A stretch of DNA of 64,000 nucleotides from Streptomyces cupreus (GTDB taxonomy: Bacteria > Actinomycetota > Actinomycetes > Streptomycetales > Streptomycetaceae), in assembly GCF_014257025.1 (NCBI RefSeq), contig NZ_JACMSF010000018.1, positions 80,993 through 144,992 of the forward strand. Reading direction: 5' to 3'. This document shows, piece after piece, positions 16,792-25,771 of this stretch. The notes beneath the pieces are model-generated. The model was not told the DNA's origin. It did not search any database and worked only from the letters and a program-made list of their open reading frames with translations. Position 1 is the first letter of the stretch. Every line of letters begins with the position of its first letter. The translations under genes and the position numbers were made by a program.

Positions 16792-17982
16792 CTACGAACC
16801 ACCGACTACCTCCCCCAGCACCCGCGCCGCCCTCTCCACATCCGCGAACCCGACATACAGCGGCGTGAAGCCGAAGCGCAGGACGTCCGGGGCCCTGAAG
16901 TCGCCCACCACTCCCCGCTCGATCAGCCGCTTCATCACCGTGCCCGCGTCATCGCAGCGCAGGGCAACCTGGCTGCCGCGTTCCTCGTGGGCGGCCGGGG
17001 TCAGGGACTCGACCCTGCCCTGAGGGACGTACTCCCCGACGCACTCCAGGAAGAAGTCCGTCAGCGCCAGCGACTTGGCCCGTACCGACTCGATCGACAC
17101 GTCCTCCCAGACATCCAGCGCCGCCTCCAGCGCGAGCATGGAGAGGATGTCCGGGGTGCCGACGCGGCCGCGCAGGGCGCCCGAGGCCGGTTCGTAGTCG
17201 CCGCGCATGCCGAAGGGCTCCGCGTGGGAGTTCCAGCCCGGCAAGGGGGAGTCGAAGCGGGGCTGCAGGTCACGTCGTACATACAGGTACGCCGGTGAAC
17301 CCGGGCCGCCGTTGAGGTACTTGTACGTGCAGCCGACCGCCAGGTCGACCCCGTGCTCGTCCAGGCCCACCGGCAGCGCGCCCGCGCTGTGGCACAGGTC
17401 CCAGACGATGTACGCGCCCGCCGCGTGCACCGCGGCCGTCAGGGACGGCAGGTCGTGCAGGCGGCCGGTGCGGTAGTCGACGTGGTTGAGCAGGACGGCC
17501 GCGGTTCGGGGGCCGAGGACCCCCGGGACCTGCGACGGCTGTACCGGGCGCAGTGTGCAGCCCGTCATCCGGGCCGCCGACTCGGCGATGTAGCCGTCCG
17601 TGGGGAAGGTCGTCGCGTCCACGACGATCTCGTCGCGGCCCTCCCCCGCCATCCGCACCGCCGCCACAAGTGCCTTGAACACATTGACACTTGTGGAGTC
17701 GCCGACCACGATCTGCCCCGCCGCCGCCCCGACCAGCGGAGCGATCCGGTCGCCGATCCGCTCGGGCGCGGTCCACCAGCCGCTCTCCTCCCAGGACCGG
17801 ATACGAAGGGAACCCCACTGCCGTAGAACGACGTCCGAGACCTGGCCGGGCACGTTCGCCGGCAGTGCGCCCAGCGAGTTCCCGTCCAGGTAGACGACCT
17901 CGTCGAGCACGAACTCCCCGCGCTTGGCGGCGAGTTCGTCCGCCGCGTCCAGCTTCTCCGCCTTGGCCGACAGCTCAGACAT
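16792..17982 (-). CDS. kynU: Kynureninase
   Basis: PLP enzyme cleaving L-kynurenine to anthranilate plus alanine, third step of the kynurenine route. The 396 aa match the family. The motif YLDGNSLGALP opens the fold. Asp195 in WDLCHSAGALP should contact the pyridine nitrogen of PLP, and Lys221 in GCTYKYLNGGPG is the Schiff-base lysine. The upstream frame extension of 53 residues is not supported. The start overlaps the end of the tryptophan dioxygenase gene by 8 nt, so the pair is an operon. In streptomycetes the anthranilate can feed specialised metabolites, though no such genes are seen nearby. Confidence 0.96.
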   Translation of the reverse strand: MSELSAKAEKLDAADELAAKRGEFVLDEVVYLDGNSLGALPANVPGQVSDVVLRQWGSLRIRSWEESGWWTAPERIGDRIAPLVGAAAGQIVVGDSTSVNVFKALVAAVRMAGEGRDEIVVDATTFPTDGYIAESAARMTGCTLRPVQPSQVPGVLGPRTAAVLLNHVDYRTGRLHDLPSLTAAVHAAGAYIVWDLCHSAGALPVGLDEHGVDLAVGCTYKYLNGGPGSPAYLYVRRDLQPRFDSPLPGWNSHAEPFGMRGDYEPASGALRGRVGTPDILSMLALEAALDVWEDVSIESVRAKSLALTDFFLECVGEYVPQGRVESLTPAAHEERGSQVALRCDDAGTVMKRLIERGVVGDFRAPDVLRFGFTPLYVGFADVERAARVLGEVVGGS

Positions 17983-18814
17983 GGGACCTCGCCGTCCACA
18001 GCTCGGGGAAGACGTTCTTCCGGGCCCGCTTCTCCAGCCAGGCCACCCCGGCCGAACCGCCCGTACCGGCCTTCGAGCCCATCGCGCGCCGGGTGGCGAC
18101 CAGGTGGTCGTTGCGCCAGCGCCACACCAGCTCCGCGACATCCGTCAGCGCTTCGCCAAGACGGGCGACCTCGTCACCCGGGTCGCCGGAGTAGACGGCC
18201 GTCCAGGCGGCCTCGACCTCGTCGGAGGGCTCGTAGCGCTGCGAGACGTCCCGCTGCAGCACGGACGCCGGGATCGCGTACCCGCGCCGCGCCAGCAGCC
18301 GCAGCACCTCGTCGTACAGGCTCGGCTCGTGCAGCGCCTTCTCCAGTTCCGCGTGGACGCGGGGCGCGCCGCGGTGCGGGACGAGCATGGACGCGGACTT
18401 CTCGCCGAGCAGGAACTCCATCCGGCGGTACATCGCCGACTGAAAGCCGGAGCCCTCGCCGAGGGCGGAGCGGTACGAGTTGAACTGGGCCGGGGTGAGC
18501 CGGCCGAGCGGCTTCCAGGAGGCGTTCAGCGCCTCCAGCTCCAGTACCGAACGCTTCAGCGCGTCGATCGCGACCGGCACCCGGTCCTCGCGCAGGGCGT
18601 GCGCGGCGGTCTCCCACTCATGGACGACGACGGTGAACCACAGCTCCATCACCTGGGTGGTGACCAGGAAGACCATCTCTCCGGGATCGTCGGAGAGGGT
18701 GTGCTGGAGGTGGGTGAGCACATCCGCCTTGACGTAGTCCTCGTACGGCGTCGTGCCGGCGAAGTCGAGATGCGGGGTCTCGGGCTCGTTCGTTTCGTGA
18801 GCCTCGTGGGACAT
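17975..18814 (-). CDS. kynA: Tryptophan 2,3-dioxygenase
   Basis: Cytosolic heme enzyme opening the indole ring of L-tryptophan to N-formylkynurenine. 279 aa, normal for bacteria. Substrate-pocket residues appear in YVKADVL, QVMELWF and the loop GSGFQS (about 121-126). The proximal heme ligand is His237 in WRWRNDHLVATRRAMG, and the G(T)G loop AGTGGS near the end closes the active site. First gene of an operon with kynureninase. Its leader contains a long imperfect dyad (cactc ... gagtg at 18884-18918 with inner gggg-tct-cccc) that may affect expression. Confidence 0.97.
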   Translation of the reverse strand: MSHEAHETNEPETPHLDFAGTTPYEDYVKADVLTHLQHTLSDDPGEMVFLVTTQVMELWFTVVVHEWETAAHALREDRVPVAIDALKRSVLELEALNASWKPLGRLTPAQFNSYRSALGEGSGFQSAMYRRMEFLLGEKSASMLVPHRGAPRVHAELEKALHEPSLYDEVLRLLARRGYAIPASVLQRDVSQRYEPSDEVEAAWTAVYSGDPGDEVARLGEALTDVAELVWRWRNDHLVATRRAMGSKAGTGGSAGVAWLEKRARKNVFPELWTARSHV

Positions 18815-19081
18815 CGCTGTCTCCTGTTGTGTACTCCGGGTAGCGGTCCGCCCCTGCCGTTACCGACACGGGGGCCCCGGTCCCCACTCGAATCCTCAGG
18901 GGTCTCCCCCGAAGAGTGCAAGGCACGACTGCATCACAGAGTGCTGGGGCGCCGATGGCCTGGTGATCTATGGTTGACCCCACTTGACGTGCGCATTACC
19001 GCCCCCTCATGATCGCGTAGCAGTTTTGATCTTGTTCACAGCCCTCCCCGATCGGGGCAAGGGCCATTTCCTGGAGCGCTC

Positions 19082-19504
19082 ATGAGCCTCAACCATGCCC
19101 GCATACGCCGCGCCGGCGTGACCACCCTGCTGGCCGCCCTGGCCGTCGGTGCGGTCGCCTCCACCGCGTCCGCCGCGACGTGGAGCACGTCGAACCGCTA
19201 CCTGAGATCCGCCGTGTCCGGCGACGAGACCAGCAACTGGTACGCGGTCGGCACCAACACGCAGTACATCACCCAGAACCTGTGCGTGACCCGCTACGGC
19301 GGCCGCATCGCCTACGACTTCAAGAAGTCGGTCACCGGCTTCGACGAGTGGGTCGCCTGGCGTGACTGGTCCTGCGACAACGACCCCTACACCAAGAGCT
19401 ACGCCGGCAAGGGCAACGGCTACTACTACGCGAAGGTCGCCTCGACCCCCTCCGGCGGTGTGGTCGACGAGCTCAACCTCAAGATCTACCGCGTCACCTC
19501 CTGA
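19082..19504 (+). CDS. Small secreted protein of unknown function
   Basis: 140 aa with a clear Sec signal peptide: basic start HARIRR, a hydrophobic stretch LLAALAVGAVAS and cleavage after ASA (about residue 31). The mature part of about 109 aa is rich in Tyr, Trp, Ser and Asn and has just two Cys (NLCVTR, WSCDND), suggesting one disulphide. I recognise no family. A TGGAG site precedes the ATG. The ABC-transporter gene starts 16 nt after its stop, so it heads a five-gene unit. The 267-nt upstream spacer has TTGAC-like hexamers near 18974 and 18985. Confidence 0.8.
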   Translation: MSLNHARIRRAGVTTLLAALAVGAVASTASAATWSTSNRYLRSAVSGDETSNWYAVGTNTQYITQNLCVTRYGGRIAYDFKKSVTGFDEWVAWRDWSCDNDPYTKSYAGKGNGYYYAKVASTPSGGVVDELNLKIYRVTS

Positions 19505-19519
19505 CTAGGAAACCCTTTC

Positions 19520-20275
19520 ATGGCACCCGTTCTCTCCTGCCGCGGTGTGGTCAAGACGTACGGTAAACGCACCGTGCTGGACGGCGTGTCCCTGAGCGTG
19601 GAGGCCGGTCAGGTGACCGGCCTCCTCGGCCTCAACGGGGCAGGCAAGACCACTCTCATGCGCATCGCCACCGGTCTCGTCGCCCCCACCGCGGGCAATG
19701 TGCGTGTCCTCGGACAGGCGCTGCCCATCCGGCCCGCCGTACTGGCGCGCGTCGGCGCCGCCCTGGACGCCCCTGCCTTCTACCGTTGGATGACCGGGCA
19801 GGGCATGCTCCGCGTTCTCCTCGACACCGCCGGCCTGCCCGACGAGGGCCGCACCACACGTGTCCTGGAACGCGTCGGCCTGGCAGATGCCGCGGACCGC
19901 CGGATCCGGACGTACTCACAGGGCATGCGTCAGCGGCTGGCGATCGCCGCTGCCCTCATGAAGGAACCGGACCTGCTGATCCTCGACGAGCCGACCAACG
20001 GCCTCGACCCGGCCGGCGTGCGCCTGGTGCGCGGCATCATCGCCGAAGAGACCGCACGGGGTGCGGGAATCCTCATCTCCAGCCATCAACTGGACGAGAT
20101 AGCCCGGCTCTGCGACAGCATCGTCATGATCTCCCAGGGCGTGGTGAGCGCGTCGGGGACCGTCGACCAGCTCGGACTGGGCGCGGCGGGCGGGCAGCAG
20201 AACCTGGAGGACTGGTTCTTCGCCCAGCAGCGGCCGATGGCGGGCACCTCCGCCGTGGAGGGCACGGACCGATGA
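19520..20275 (+). CDS. ABC transporter ATP-binding protein (bacitracin/lantibiotic-exporter-like)
   Basis: 251-aa ATPase of the ABC-2/CcmA class. Walker A GLNGAGKTT is near residues 39-47, signature YSQGMRQRLAI, Walker B LLILDEPTNGLDPAGV and a switch His in ISSHQLDEIARL. The short C-terminal tail (QNLEDWFF) is typical of bacitracin- and lantibiotic-immunity-type ATPases such as BcrA. Its stop overlaps the next start (ATGA). It should power the two membrane proteins encoded downstream. Confidence 0.9.
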   Translation: MAPVLSCRGVVKTYGKRTVLDGVSLSVEAGQVTGLLGLNGAGKTTLMRIATGLVAPTAGNVRVLGQALPIRPAVLARVGAALDAPAFYRWMTGQGMLRVLLDTAGLPDEGRTTRVLERVGLADAADRRIRTYSQGMRQRLAIAAALMKEPDLLILDEPTNGLDPAGVRLVRGIIAEETARGAGILISSHQLDEIARLCDSIVMISQGVVSASGTVDQLGLGAAGGQQNLEDWFFAQQRPMAGTSAVEGTDR

Positions 20276-21240
20276 AGTCCTGGCTGCGACTGCTCGGCAG
20301 TGAACTGCGCCGAACCCTTCCCCGCCTGCTCTCCGTGACGCTGCTCCTCCTGCTCGCGGTCGGCATCACCCTCCAGACGCTCAACGTGCAGCGCGTTTCG
20401 CACAACAACCTGGAGAACGTGCGGATCGGGCTCGCGAAGCTGACCCCGGAAGGCTGTGCCGAGGACGCCAGGAACCTCCCGGCCGACGTCCCTGCCGAGC
20501 CGTTCCTGAACGACTGCCTGGCCGGACTGGAGCGCACCCGCGCGGCATACACGGACATCGAGGCCGGCTTCGCGGCGACCGCGGACCACATGGGGCTCGC
20601 TCAGCATCCCCTCGGCGCTGTCGGCTGGGCGTTCGGCTGGCTCGCCACCGCTCCCGGTCTGCTCGCGGTACTGCTTCTCGCCGCGTTCTTCACGGCCGGT
20701 GAATGGTCACGCGGTACGGCCGTGCCCCTGCTCCTCCAGGAACAGCGGCTGTGGCGCCTTCTCACTGCCAAGGCCGCCGTGCTCTGGCTGTGGTCCCTGC
20801 TGGCCGCCGCGGCGACCTCGCTGGGGGTGTGGCTGCTGGCCGTCTCGCACACGCGGGGCGCCTTTCCGATGTACCGCCCGGTGACGTCCGACGAGGTCCT
20901 GTCCTTCGCCGTGCAGCGCGGCGGCACCGGCGTGCTGGTGCTCGCCGTGGCCTGCGCGGCCGCGGTCGCGCTCGCGGCAGTGGTACGGATGCCGTTGCGC
21001 ACGGTCCTCGTGGGTGTGCTGGTCCTGGCTGTCGCCACGTGGCCCGGCACTCCGTGGCTGCCCGGTCCCGTCGTGGCGGACGGACTGGGCCTCTCGTCCG
21101 GGCTGAACGTCTACGACCATCTCTGGACCGCGGTGAAGGACTCGGCCGCTCCCGCTGTCGTACGGGCCCTGCCCTGGATCGCGTTGCTCTCCCTGGGGCT
21201 GTGGCAGGCATGGCGTACCCGTCCGCGTGACCTCGTCTGA
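20272..21240 (+). CDS. ABC-2 type permease-like membrane protein
   Basis: 322 aa from the ATG coupled to the ATPase stop. A first membrane span lies at about residues 19-37 (LSVTLLLLLAVGITLQTL). A soluble loop with paired Cys (EGCAED, LNDCLAG) follows, then five further spans between about 120 and 310, with AAFFTAGEWSRGTAVPLLL as an ABC-2 permease-like element. The topology of an external loop after TM1 then a membrane bundle is that of half-transporters for peptide or lipid export. No close family is recognised. Confidence 0.82.
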   Translation: MKSWLRLLGSELRRTLPRLLSVTLLLLLAVGITLQTLNVQRVSHNNLENVRIGLAKLTPEGCAEDARNLPADVPAEPFLNDCLAGLERTRAAYTDIEAGFAATADHMGLAQHPLGAVGWAFGWLATAPGLLAVLLLAAFFTAGEWSRGTAVPLLLQEQRLWRLLTAKAAVLWLWSLLAAAATSLGVWLLAVSHTRGAFPMYRPVTSDEVLSFAVQRGGTGVLVLAVACAAAVALAAVVRMPLRTVLVGVLVLAVATWPGTPWLPGPVVADGLGLSSGLNVYDHLWTAVKDSAAPAVVRALPWIALLSLGLWQAWRTRPRDLV

Positions 21241-21251
21241 GGGGCGGGGGC

Positions 21252-22115
21252 ATGACACGGATGATCACTCCGCTGCGGGCAGAGGTACGGCTGGCGGCCC
21301 AACCGGCCGCCGTCCTGACCGTCCTGATCGCCGGTGCCGCGGCGGTGCGCGCGGTGTTCTGGTACCTCGACGCCGCCACGCGCGGAATGGCGGAAGCGGA
21401 CCAGGGACTCGCGGCACTCGCCACTCCGGCCGGAGCTGTCCAGGCAGCCGCATGGCACCACGCCTCCCTGCTCGGCCTGGTGCTCGCCGCGCTGCTCGGC
21501 GGTGTGGTGCTGGCCGAGGGGCTGGAAAGCGGAACATGGCCGCTGGTGCGGCTGTACCAGGCCCGCGTATGGCTGTTGATGGTGCGCAAGCTCGTGGTCG
21601 TGCTGTTCCTCGGGGTGCTCAGCATGGCCGTGACAGCGGCGGTGCTGTGGACAGCCATCAGGATCTGCCAGGTCGTGGAACCTCCGGGAGGTCCACGGCA
21701 TCTCTCGGCCCCGTCGGACCCGGCGCCACCGGATGTCCATCTGCCCGGGTGGGGCGACGCGTCGGCTGCCTGTGCCAAGGCCCTGCTGGTGTTGTCGTTC
21801 TTCGCCACACTCACTCTGTGCGCGGCTGCCGCCGCACGAGCCGTCATCCCCGCTGCCGTCCTGGGAGCGGGCCCCCTGGCAGCCACCCTGCCTCTGGTGA
21901 CCACGGGCTGGCGTACCTGGACGCCGCACTACTGGATCGCAGCCTGGATGGAACTCCCTGACAGCACGCAGTGGAACGCGTACTGGTGGAGTTCGACCCC
22001 CGGAGCGCCGGACACCGACACGGCACTGGCCGTGCTGTGCACCTCCAGCGGCGCCCTGCTGGTGGTGACCTTGCTGCTGCTGCGTGCGGAGAGGTCACTC
22101 TCGGCACGCATATGA
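21252..22115 (+). CDS. ABC-2 type permease-like membrane protein, second subunit
   Basis: 287 aa. A membrane span around residues 18-38 is followed by a loop (RGMAEADQGLAAL) of similar design to the preceding protein. Spans follow at about 70-90, 107-130, 175-195 and a C-terminal one near 262-280, with an EGLESGTWPLVRLY segment equivalent to the EWSRGTAVPLLL of its neighbour. The two are probably divergent paralogues forming a heterodimeric permease. The gene starts 11 nt after the previous stop and its stop overlaps the next start. Confidence 0.82.
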   Translation: MTRMITPLRAEVRLAAQPAAVLTVLIAGAAAVRAVFWYLDAATRGMAEADQGLAALATPAGAVQAAAWHHASLLGLVLAALLGGVVLAEGLESGTWPLVRLYQARVWLLMVRKLVVVLFLGVLSMAVTAAVLWTAIRICQVVEPPGGPRHLSAPSDPAPPDVHLPGWGDASAACAKALLVLSFFATLTLCAAAAARAVIPAAVLGAGPLAATLPLVTTGWRTWTPHYWIAAWMELPDSTQWNAYWWSSTPGAPDTDTALAVLCTSSGALLVVTLLLLRAERSLSARI

Positions 22116-23797
22116 CAGACATCCAACTGAGGCAGCTCCCGGCGCCCGTTCCTCTGAGGCCGGCGGCGACCCAGCGAAAGGCCTGTTCCGCTGCGGTCGT
22201 GCTGACGGCTCTGGCCTGCTTGCAGCAGGTCATGCTCGCCGCCGGGCTGGGGGGCTGGCTCCCCGGATACCAGCCCTGGCCGTACCTGTTGGCCGCCGCT
22301 CCGCTGTGGCTGCTGGCCCGGCCGTGGGAGGACCTGACGGACGAGCCGGTCGGTCGGGTGCCGCCGGCGGACCGGCTCCGGCGCGTGCCCGCATGGACCT
22401 ATCTGCTCGGGGTGCTCCTTCTCGCCGCCGGGGTGTGGGCCGCGTTGCAGGACCACGAGCCGTACATCGGCCACGAAGAGGCGGTGTACGCCAACAAGGC
22501 CCGTTCCTGGCTGAACGGGACGCCCGACGCCGGCTGGGGCATGTACCGGCCCGTCGGGCTCCCCGCGCTGGGCGCCCTCGCTCTGGCCCTGCACAACGAC
22601 GTGGGCGCCCTGCGCGCGGTGGCGCTGATCCTCGCCCTGTTCACGCTCACGGCCACGTACCTGGTCGCTGCCCGCTGGACGACACCCCGGCGGGCTGTCG
22701 TGGTCGTACTCCTCCTGCTCAGCGGGCTGGGCTTCCTGCGCCGAATACCGGAGTTCCTCAATGACATAGGGGCGACGGGCCTGCTCCTCCTCGTCGTCTT
22801 CCTCCTCGTACGCGCGCAGGAGAAGAAGGGCTCGCGCGCGCTGCTGGCTGTGCCCCTGGTCGCCCTGGCCGCCTTCTACCTGCGCTACGGAGTGGTGGGG
22901 AACCTTGCGGCGGTCTGTCTGGCCGCGCTCCTCGCCTACGGTCCGCGAGCCTGGGCCGTCCAGGGTCGCCGGCTCCTCGCGGCCGTGGCCATCGTGATCG
23001 CAGGGCTGTTCCCGCACTTCGTGTACGCGACGAAGGTCGCCGGCTGGCCGCTCGGCCTGGTCTTCTCGGCGACGGCGCAGGCCAACCGCGCCTACGTGGG
23101 CGACGGCCTCGTCTACTACCTGGCGATCTTCCCGTATCGACTGGCAGGCGACCTGGGTGCCGTGGTGATGGGCGTGGGCGTCATCGCCGCCATCGCCGCC
23201 GTACGCCGGGTCCGCCGGGCGAGGGCGCACGAACTGCGGGCGGACGACCGACGGCGGGTGTTCCTGGGCACCACCGCCCTGCTCGTCTTCGTGATCCTGG
23301 GCTTCGCCACCGACGGCGAACCGCGTTTCGTCTACCTCTCCGTCGTCCTCCTCACCGTTCTCGGTGTCGACGCCGTGGCCGAACTGACCGGCAGGCAGGC
23401 GGTGCGTGTGCTCACCGCCGTCGCCACGCTCGCTGCCCTCACGGTCCTGGGCACTGCCCAAGTCGTGGCACATGGCGCGATGCCGGGGCCGACACGCTTG
23501 GCCGCGTCCACCGTTCCAGCAGCGCGGCAGCTCGCGTCTCCCGGCCCGTGCCTGGTGGTGACGGGCTACGAGCCCGAGGTCGGCTGGTACTCCGGGTGCG
23601 ATGCCGTCACGTATGCGCAGTACAAGAAGATGCGCGTACCCGCCGACACCGAGGTCAGCCTGCTCCTCTTCGAACGGGGGCGCCTGCAGCCCGGCCCCGC
23701 CGGCCTCAAGCGGCTGATCGGTGACCGGGAGCCCCTGATCCGCAGGATCCCGACCCAGGGCTCGCTCGGGACAGCCACGGTCCTCACGCTACGGTGA
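22112..23797 (+). CDS. GT-C type membrane glycosyltransferase (PMT/ArnT-like)
   Basis: 561-aa polytopic protein with about 11-12 hydrophobic segments, start ATG overlapping the permease stop. The first extracytoplasmic loop holds acidic residues in DHEPYIGHEEAVYANKA, the position where ArnT and PMT enzymes carry the catalytic D/E. After the last span a soluble C-terminal domain of about 90 residues follows (LVVTGYEPEVGWYSGCDA). Such enzymes use polyprenyl-phosphate sugars on the outside of the membrane. Its place in an operon with a secreted protein and an exporter suggests glycosylation of the secreted protein or of an exported molecule; this is inference. Confidence 0.75.
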   Translation: MTDIQLRQLPAPVPLRPAATQRKACSAAVVLTALACLQQVMLAAGLGGWLPGYQPWPYLLAAAPLWLLARPWEDLTDEPVGRVPPADRLRRVPAWTYLLGVLLLAAGVWAALQDHEPYIGHEEAVYANKARSWLNGTPDAGWGMYRPVGLPALGALALALHNDVGALRAVALILALFTLTATYLVAARWTTPRRAVVVVLLLLSGLGFLRRIPEFLNDIGATGLLLLVVFLLVRAQEKKGSRALLAVPLVALAAFYLRYGVVGNLAAVCLAALLAYGPRAWAVQGRRLLAAVAIVIAGLFPHFVYATKVAGWPLGLVFSATAQANRAYVGDGLVYYLAIFPYRLAGDLGAVVMGVGVIAAIAAVRRVRRARAHELRADDRRRVFLGTTALLVFVILGFATDGEPRFVYLSVVLLTVLGVDAVAELTGRQAVRVLTAVATLAALTVLGTAQVVAHGAMPGPTRLAASTVPAARQLASPGPCLVVTGYEPEVGWYSGCDAVTYAQYKKMRVPADTEVSLLLFERGRLQPGPAGLKRLIGDREPLIRRIPTQGSLGTATVLTLR

Positions 23798-23837
23798 CCA
23801 CCTGAATGGCCCCATCCTCAAGTGGCAGACTGCTTCC

Positions 23838-24257
23838 ATGACGACGCACAAGAACCTGCTCGGCGGCCCGGAACCGACGTACCTCCCGGAGAACGAAGAG
23901 GCGTACCGCCTGCTGGGCGAGGAATCCCAGCCCCCGGCCGAGGTCGCGGCGAAGCACCCCACGTTCTCGCTCGCGTGGGCGATGCTCGCCGACGACGCCT
24001 TCGAGGCGGGGCGAGTGGTCGAGTCGTACGCGTACGCGCGGACCGGCTATCACCGCGGTCTGGACTCGCTGCGCCGGGCCGGCTGGAAGGGGCACGGCCC
24101 CATCCCTTGGGACCACCGGGCCAATCGCGGGTTCCTGCGCTGCCTCGCCGCCCTCGCCCGTGCCGCCGGCGAGATCGACGAGAAGGACGAGACGGAGCGT
24201 TGCTGGCAGTTCCTCAAGGACAGCAGCGCCGAGGCGTACACCGAGCTGAAGCGGTAG
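23838..24257 (+). CDS. DUF3151 family protein
   Basis: 139-aa cytosolic protein of the actinobacterial DUF3151 family, role unknown. Recognisable features are the start NLLGGPEPTYLP, the segment HPTFSLAWAMLA, a Tyr-rich helix SYAYARTGYHRGLDSLR and the closing RGFLRCLAALARAAG. A comparable gene precedes fba in other streptomycetes. The 40-nt gap to the glycosyltransferase and its own promoter-like spacer suggest an independent transcript. Convergent with the MFS gene. Confidence 0.85.
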   Translation: MTTHKNLLGGPEPTYLPENEEAYRLLGEESQPPAEVAAKHPTFSLAWAMLADDAFEAGRVVESYAYARTGYHRGLDSLRRAGWKGHGPIPWDHRANRGFLRCLAALARAAGEIDEKDETERCWQFLKDSSAEAYTELKR

Positions 24258-24263
24258 TTGCCA

Positions 24264-25712
24264 CTATCCGATGCGCCCCTTGGCTCGGTCCCCCTCCAAG
24301 GGCGGAGCGGTGATCGAGCCGTGGGTGAGGCATTCGGGGTGTCGGCAGTCCGGCGGCAGGCGTCGTACCGTCGCGAAGGCCAGGGCGGAGCCTGCCACGA
24401 GGATGCCCGCGCACCAGAGCATGGCCTGGCCGAAGGCGTCGTCGAAGGCGTCCGGCGAGCGGTAGGCGTCCTCCCCCATCCCGGTCAGCAAGGGCAGCGC
24501 GGCCACGGCGACGAGGCCGGCGGCGCGGGCGGCCGCGTTGTTGATGCCGCTGGCCAGACCCGCCCGCGCGACGTCCACGGAGGCGAGGACGGTGGCGGTG
24601 AGCGGAGCGACCAGGGTGACCAGGCCGAACCCGAAGACGAGGACGGCGGGCAGTACGTCGGCCAGGTAGGAGGCGTCCGGGCCGACGCGCAGCATCAGCA
24701 GCAGGCCGACCGCGCTCACCAGCGGTCCGACGGTGAGCGGGATCCGCGGCCCGATCCGGTCGGCCAGCTCGCCGGACCGGGCGGAGAGCAGCAGCATCAG
24801 CACGGTCGTCGGCAGCAGTGCCGTACCCGCGCCCAGGGCCGAGTAGCCGGAGACGACCTGGAGCTGGAGCGCGGCGAGGAAGAAGAACCCGCCGAGGGCC
24901 GCGTACACGCACACGGTGACCAGGTTGACGGCGGTGAACTGGCGGGACGCGAAGATGTCGAGCGGCATCATCGGGTCGGGGCGCCGCTTCTCGACGTAGC
25001 CGAAGGCGACCCCGAGGGCCACGCCCAGGGCCGCCGTGATCCAGTCCGCCTCGATCAGCGCATACGTCACCAGGGCGAGCGCCAGCGCCCCGAGGGCCGC
25101 GCCGAGCACGTCGAAGCGGCCGTGCTTGGTGCCGTCCCCGGATTCGGGGACATGGCGTACGGCGATGGGGACGCACAGCAGCGCCAGCGGCACGTTCAGC
25201 AGGAACACCCACCGCCAGCCGGGCCCGTCCACCAGCCAGCCGCCGAGGAACGGCCCCACGGCCGCCCCGATCCCGCCGAACCCGGACCACAGGCCCACCG
25301 CCCGTCCCCGGTCGTCGGGGTGGAAGGAGGCCTGGATGAGGGCGAGGGAACCGGGCGTGAGCAGCGCTCCGCCGATCCCCTGGAGGGCGCGGGCGGCGAT
25401 GAGGACCCCTGCGTTCGGGGCGAGCCCGCACAGCAGGGAGGCCGCCGCGAACCAGATGACGCCGATGACGAAGATCTTGCGGCGGCCGTAGCGGTCGCCG
25501 AGTGAGCCCCCCAGCAGAATCAGTCCGGCCAGGGTGACCATGTACGCGTTGACCGTCCACTGCAACGCCGCCAGATCGGCGTCCAGATCGCGGCCGATGC
25601 GCGGCAGGGCCACATTGACGACGGTCGAGTCCAGCAGGGCCATGCTGGAGCCGAGGATGGTGGTCAGCAGGATCCAGCGGCCCTGCGGGGAGGCGAGCCG
25701 TACGTCGGGCAT
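24264..25712 (-). CDS. MFS drug exporter, DHA2 (EmrB/QacA) family
   Basis: Fourteen-span proton-coupled efflux protein, about 482 aa from the ATG used here. Motif A GGSLGDRYGRRK follows TM2, motif C is in GFGGIGAAVGPFLGGWL, and TM1 carries the DHA2 signature LDSTVVNVALP. A TATACC hexamer ends 8 nt before this ATG on the same strand with no ribosome-binding site, so the mRNA may be leaderless; this promoter directly abuts the fba terminator. The likely substrates are hydrophobic cations or antibiotics. No neighbouring regulator is seen. Confidence 0.92.
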   Translation of the reverse strand: MPDVRLASPQGRWILLTTILGSSMALLDSTVVNVALPRIGRDLDADLAALQWTVNAYMVTLAGLILLGGSLGDRYGRRKIFVIGVIWFAAASLLCGLAPNAGVLIAARALQGIGGALLTPGSLALIQASFHPDDRGRAVGLWSGFGGIGAAVGPFLGGWLVDGPGWRWVFLLNVPLALLCVPIAVRHVPESGDGTKHGRFDVLGAALGALALALVTYALIEADWITAALGVALGVAFGYVEKRRPDPMMPLDIFASRQFTAVNLVTVCVYAALGGFFFLAALQLQVVSGYSALGAGTALLPTTVLMLLLSARSGELADRIGPRIPLTVGPLVSAVGLLLMLRVGPDASYLADVLPAVLVFGFGLVTLVAPLTATVLASVDVARAGLASGINNAAARAAGLVAVAALPLLTGMGEDAYRSPDAFDDAFGQAMLWCAGILVAGSALAFATVRRLPPDCRHPECLTHGSITAPPLEGDRAKGRIG

Positions 25713-25728
25713 GACCCCAGGTATACAG

Positions 25729-25756
25729 CGAGCCCGGTGCCGTAGCACCGGGCTCG
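25729..25756. terminator. Terminator hairpin after fba
   Basis: Perfect 12-bp stem cgagcccggtgc / gcaccgggctcg with a 4-nt loop, 15 nt downstream of the fba stop. It partly overlaps the presumed promoter of the MFS gene transcribed in the same direction. Confidence 0.85.
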
Positions 25757-25771
25757 TCGCACAAACTCCGC

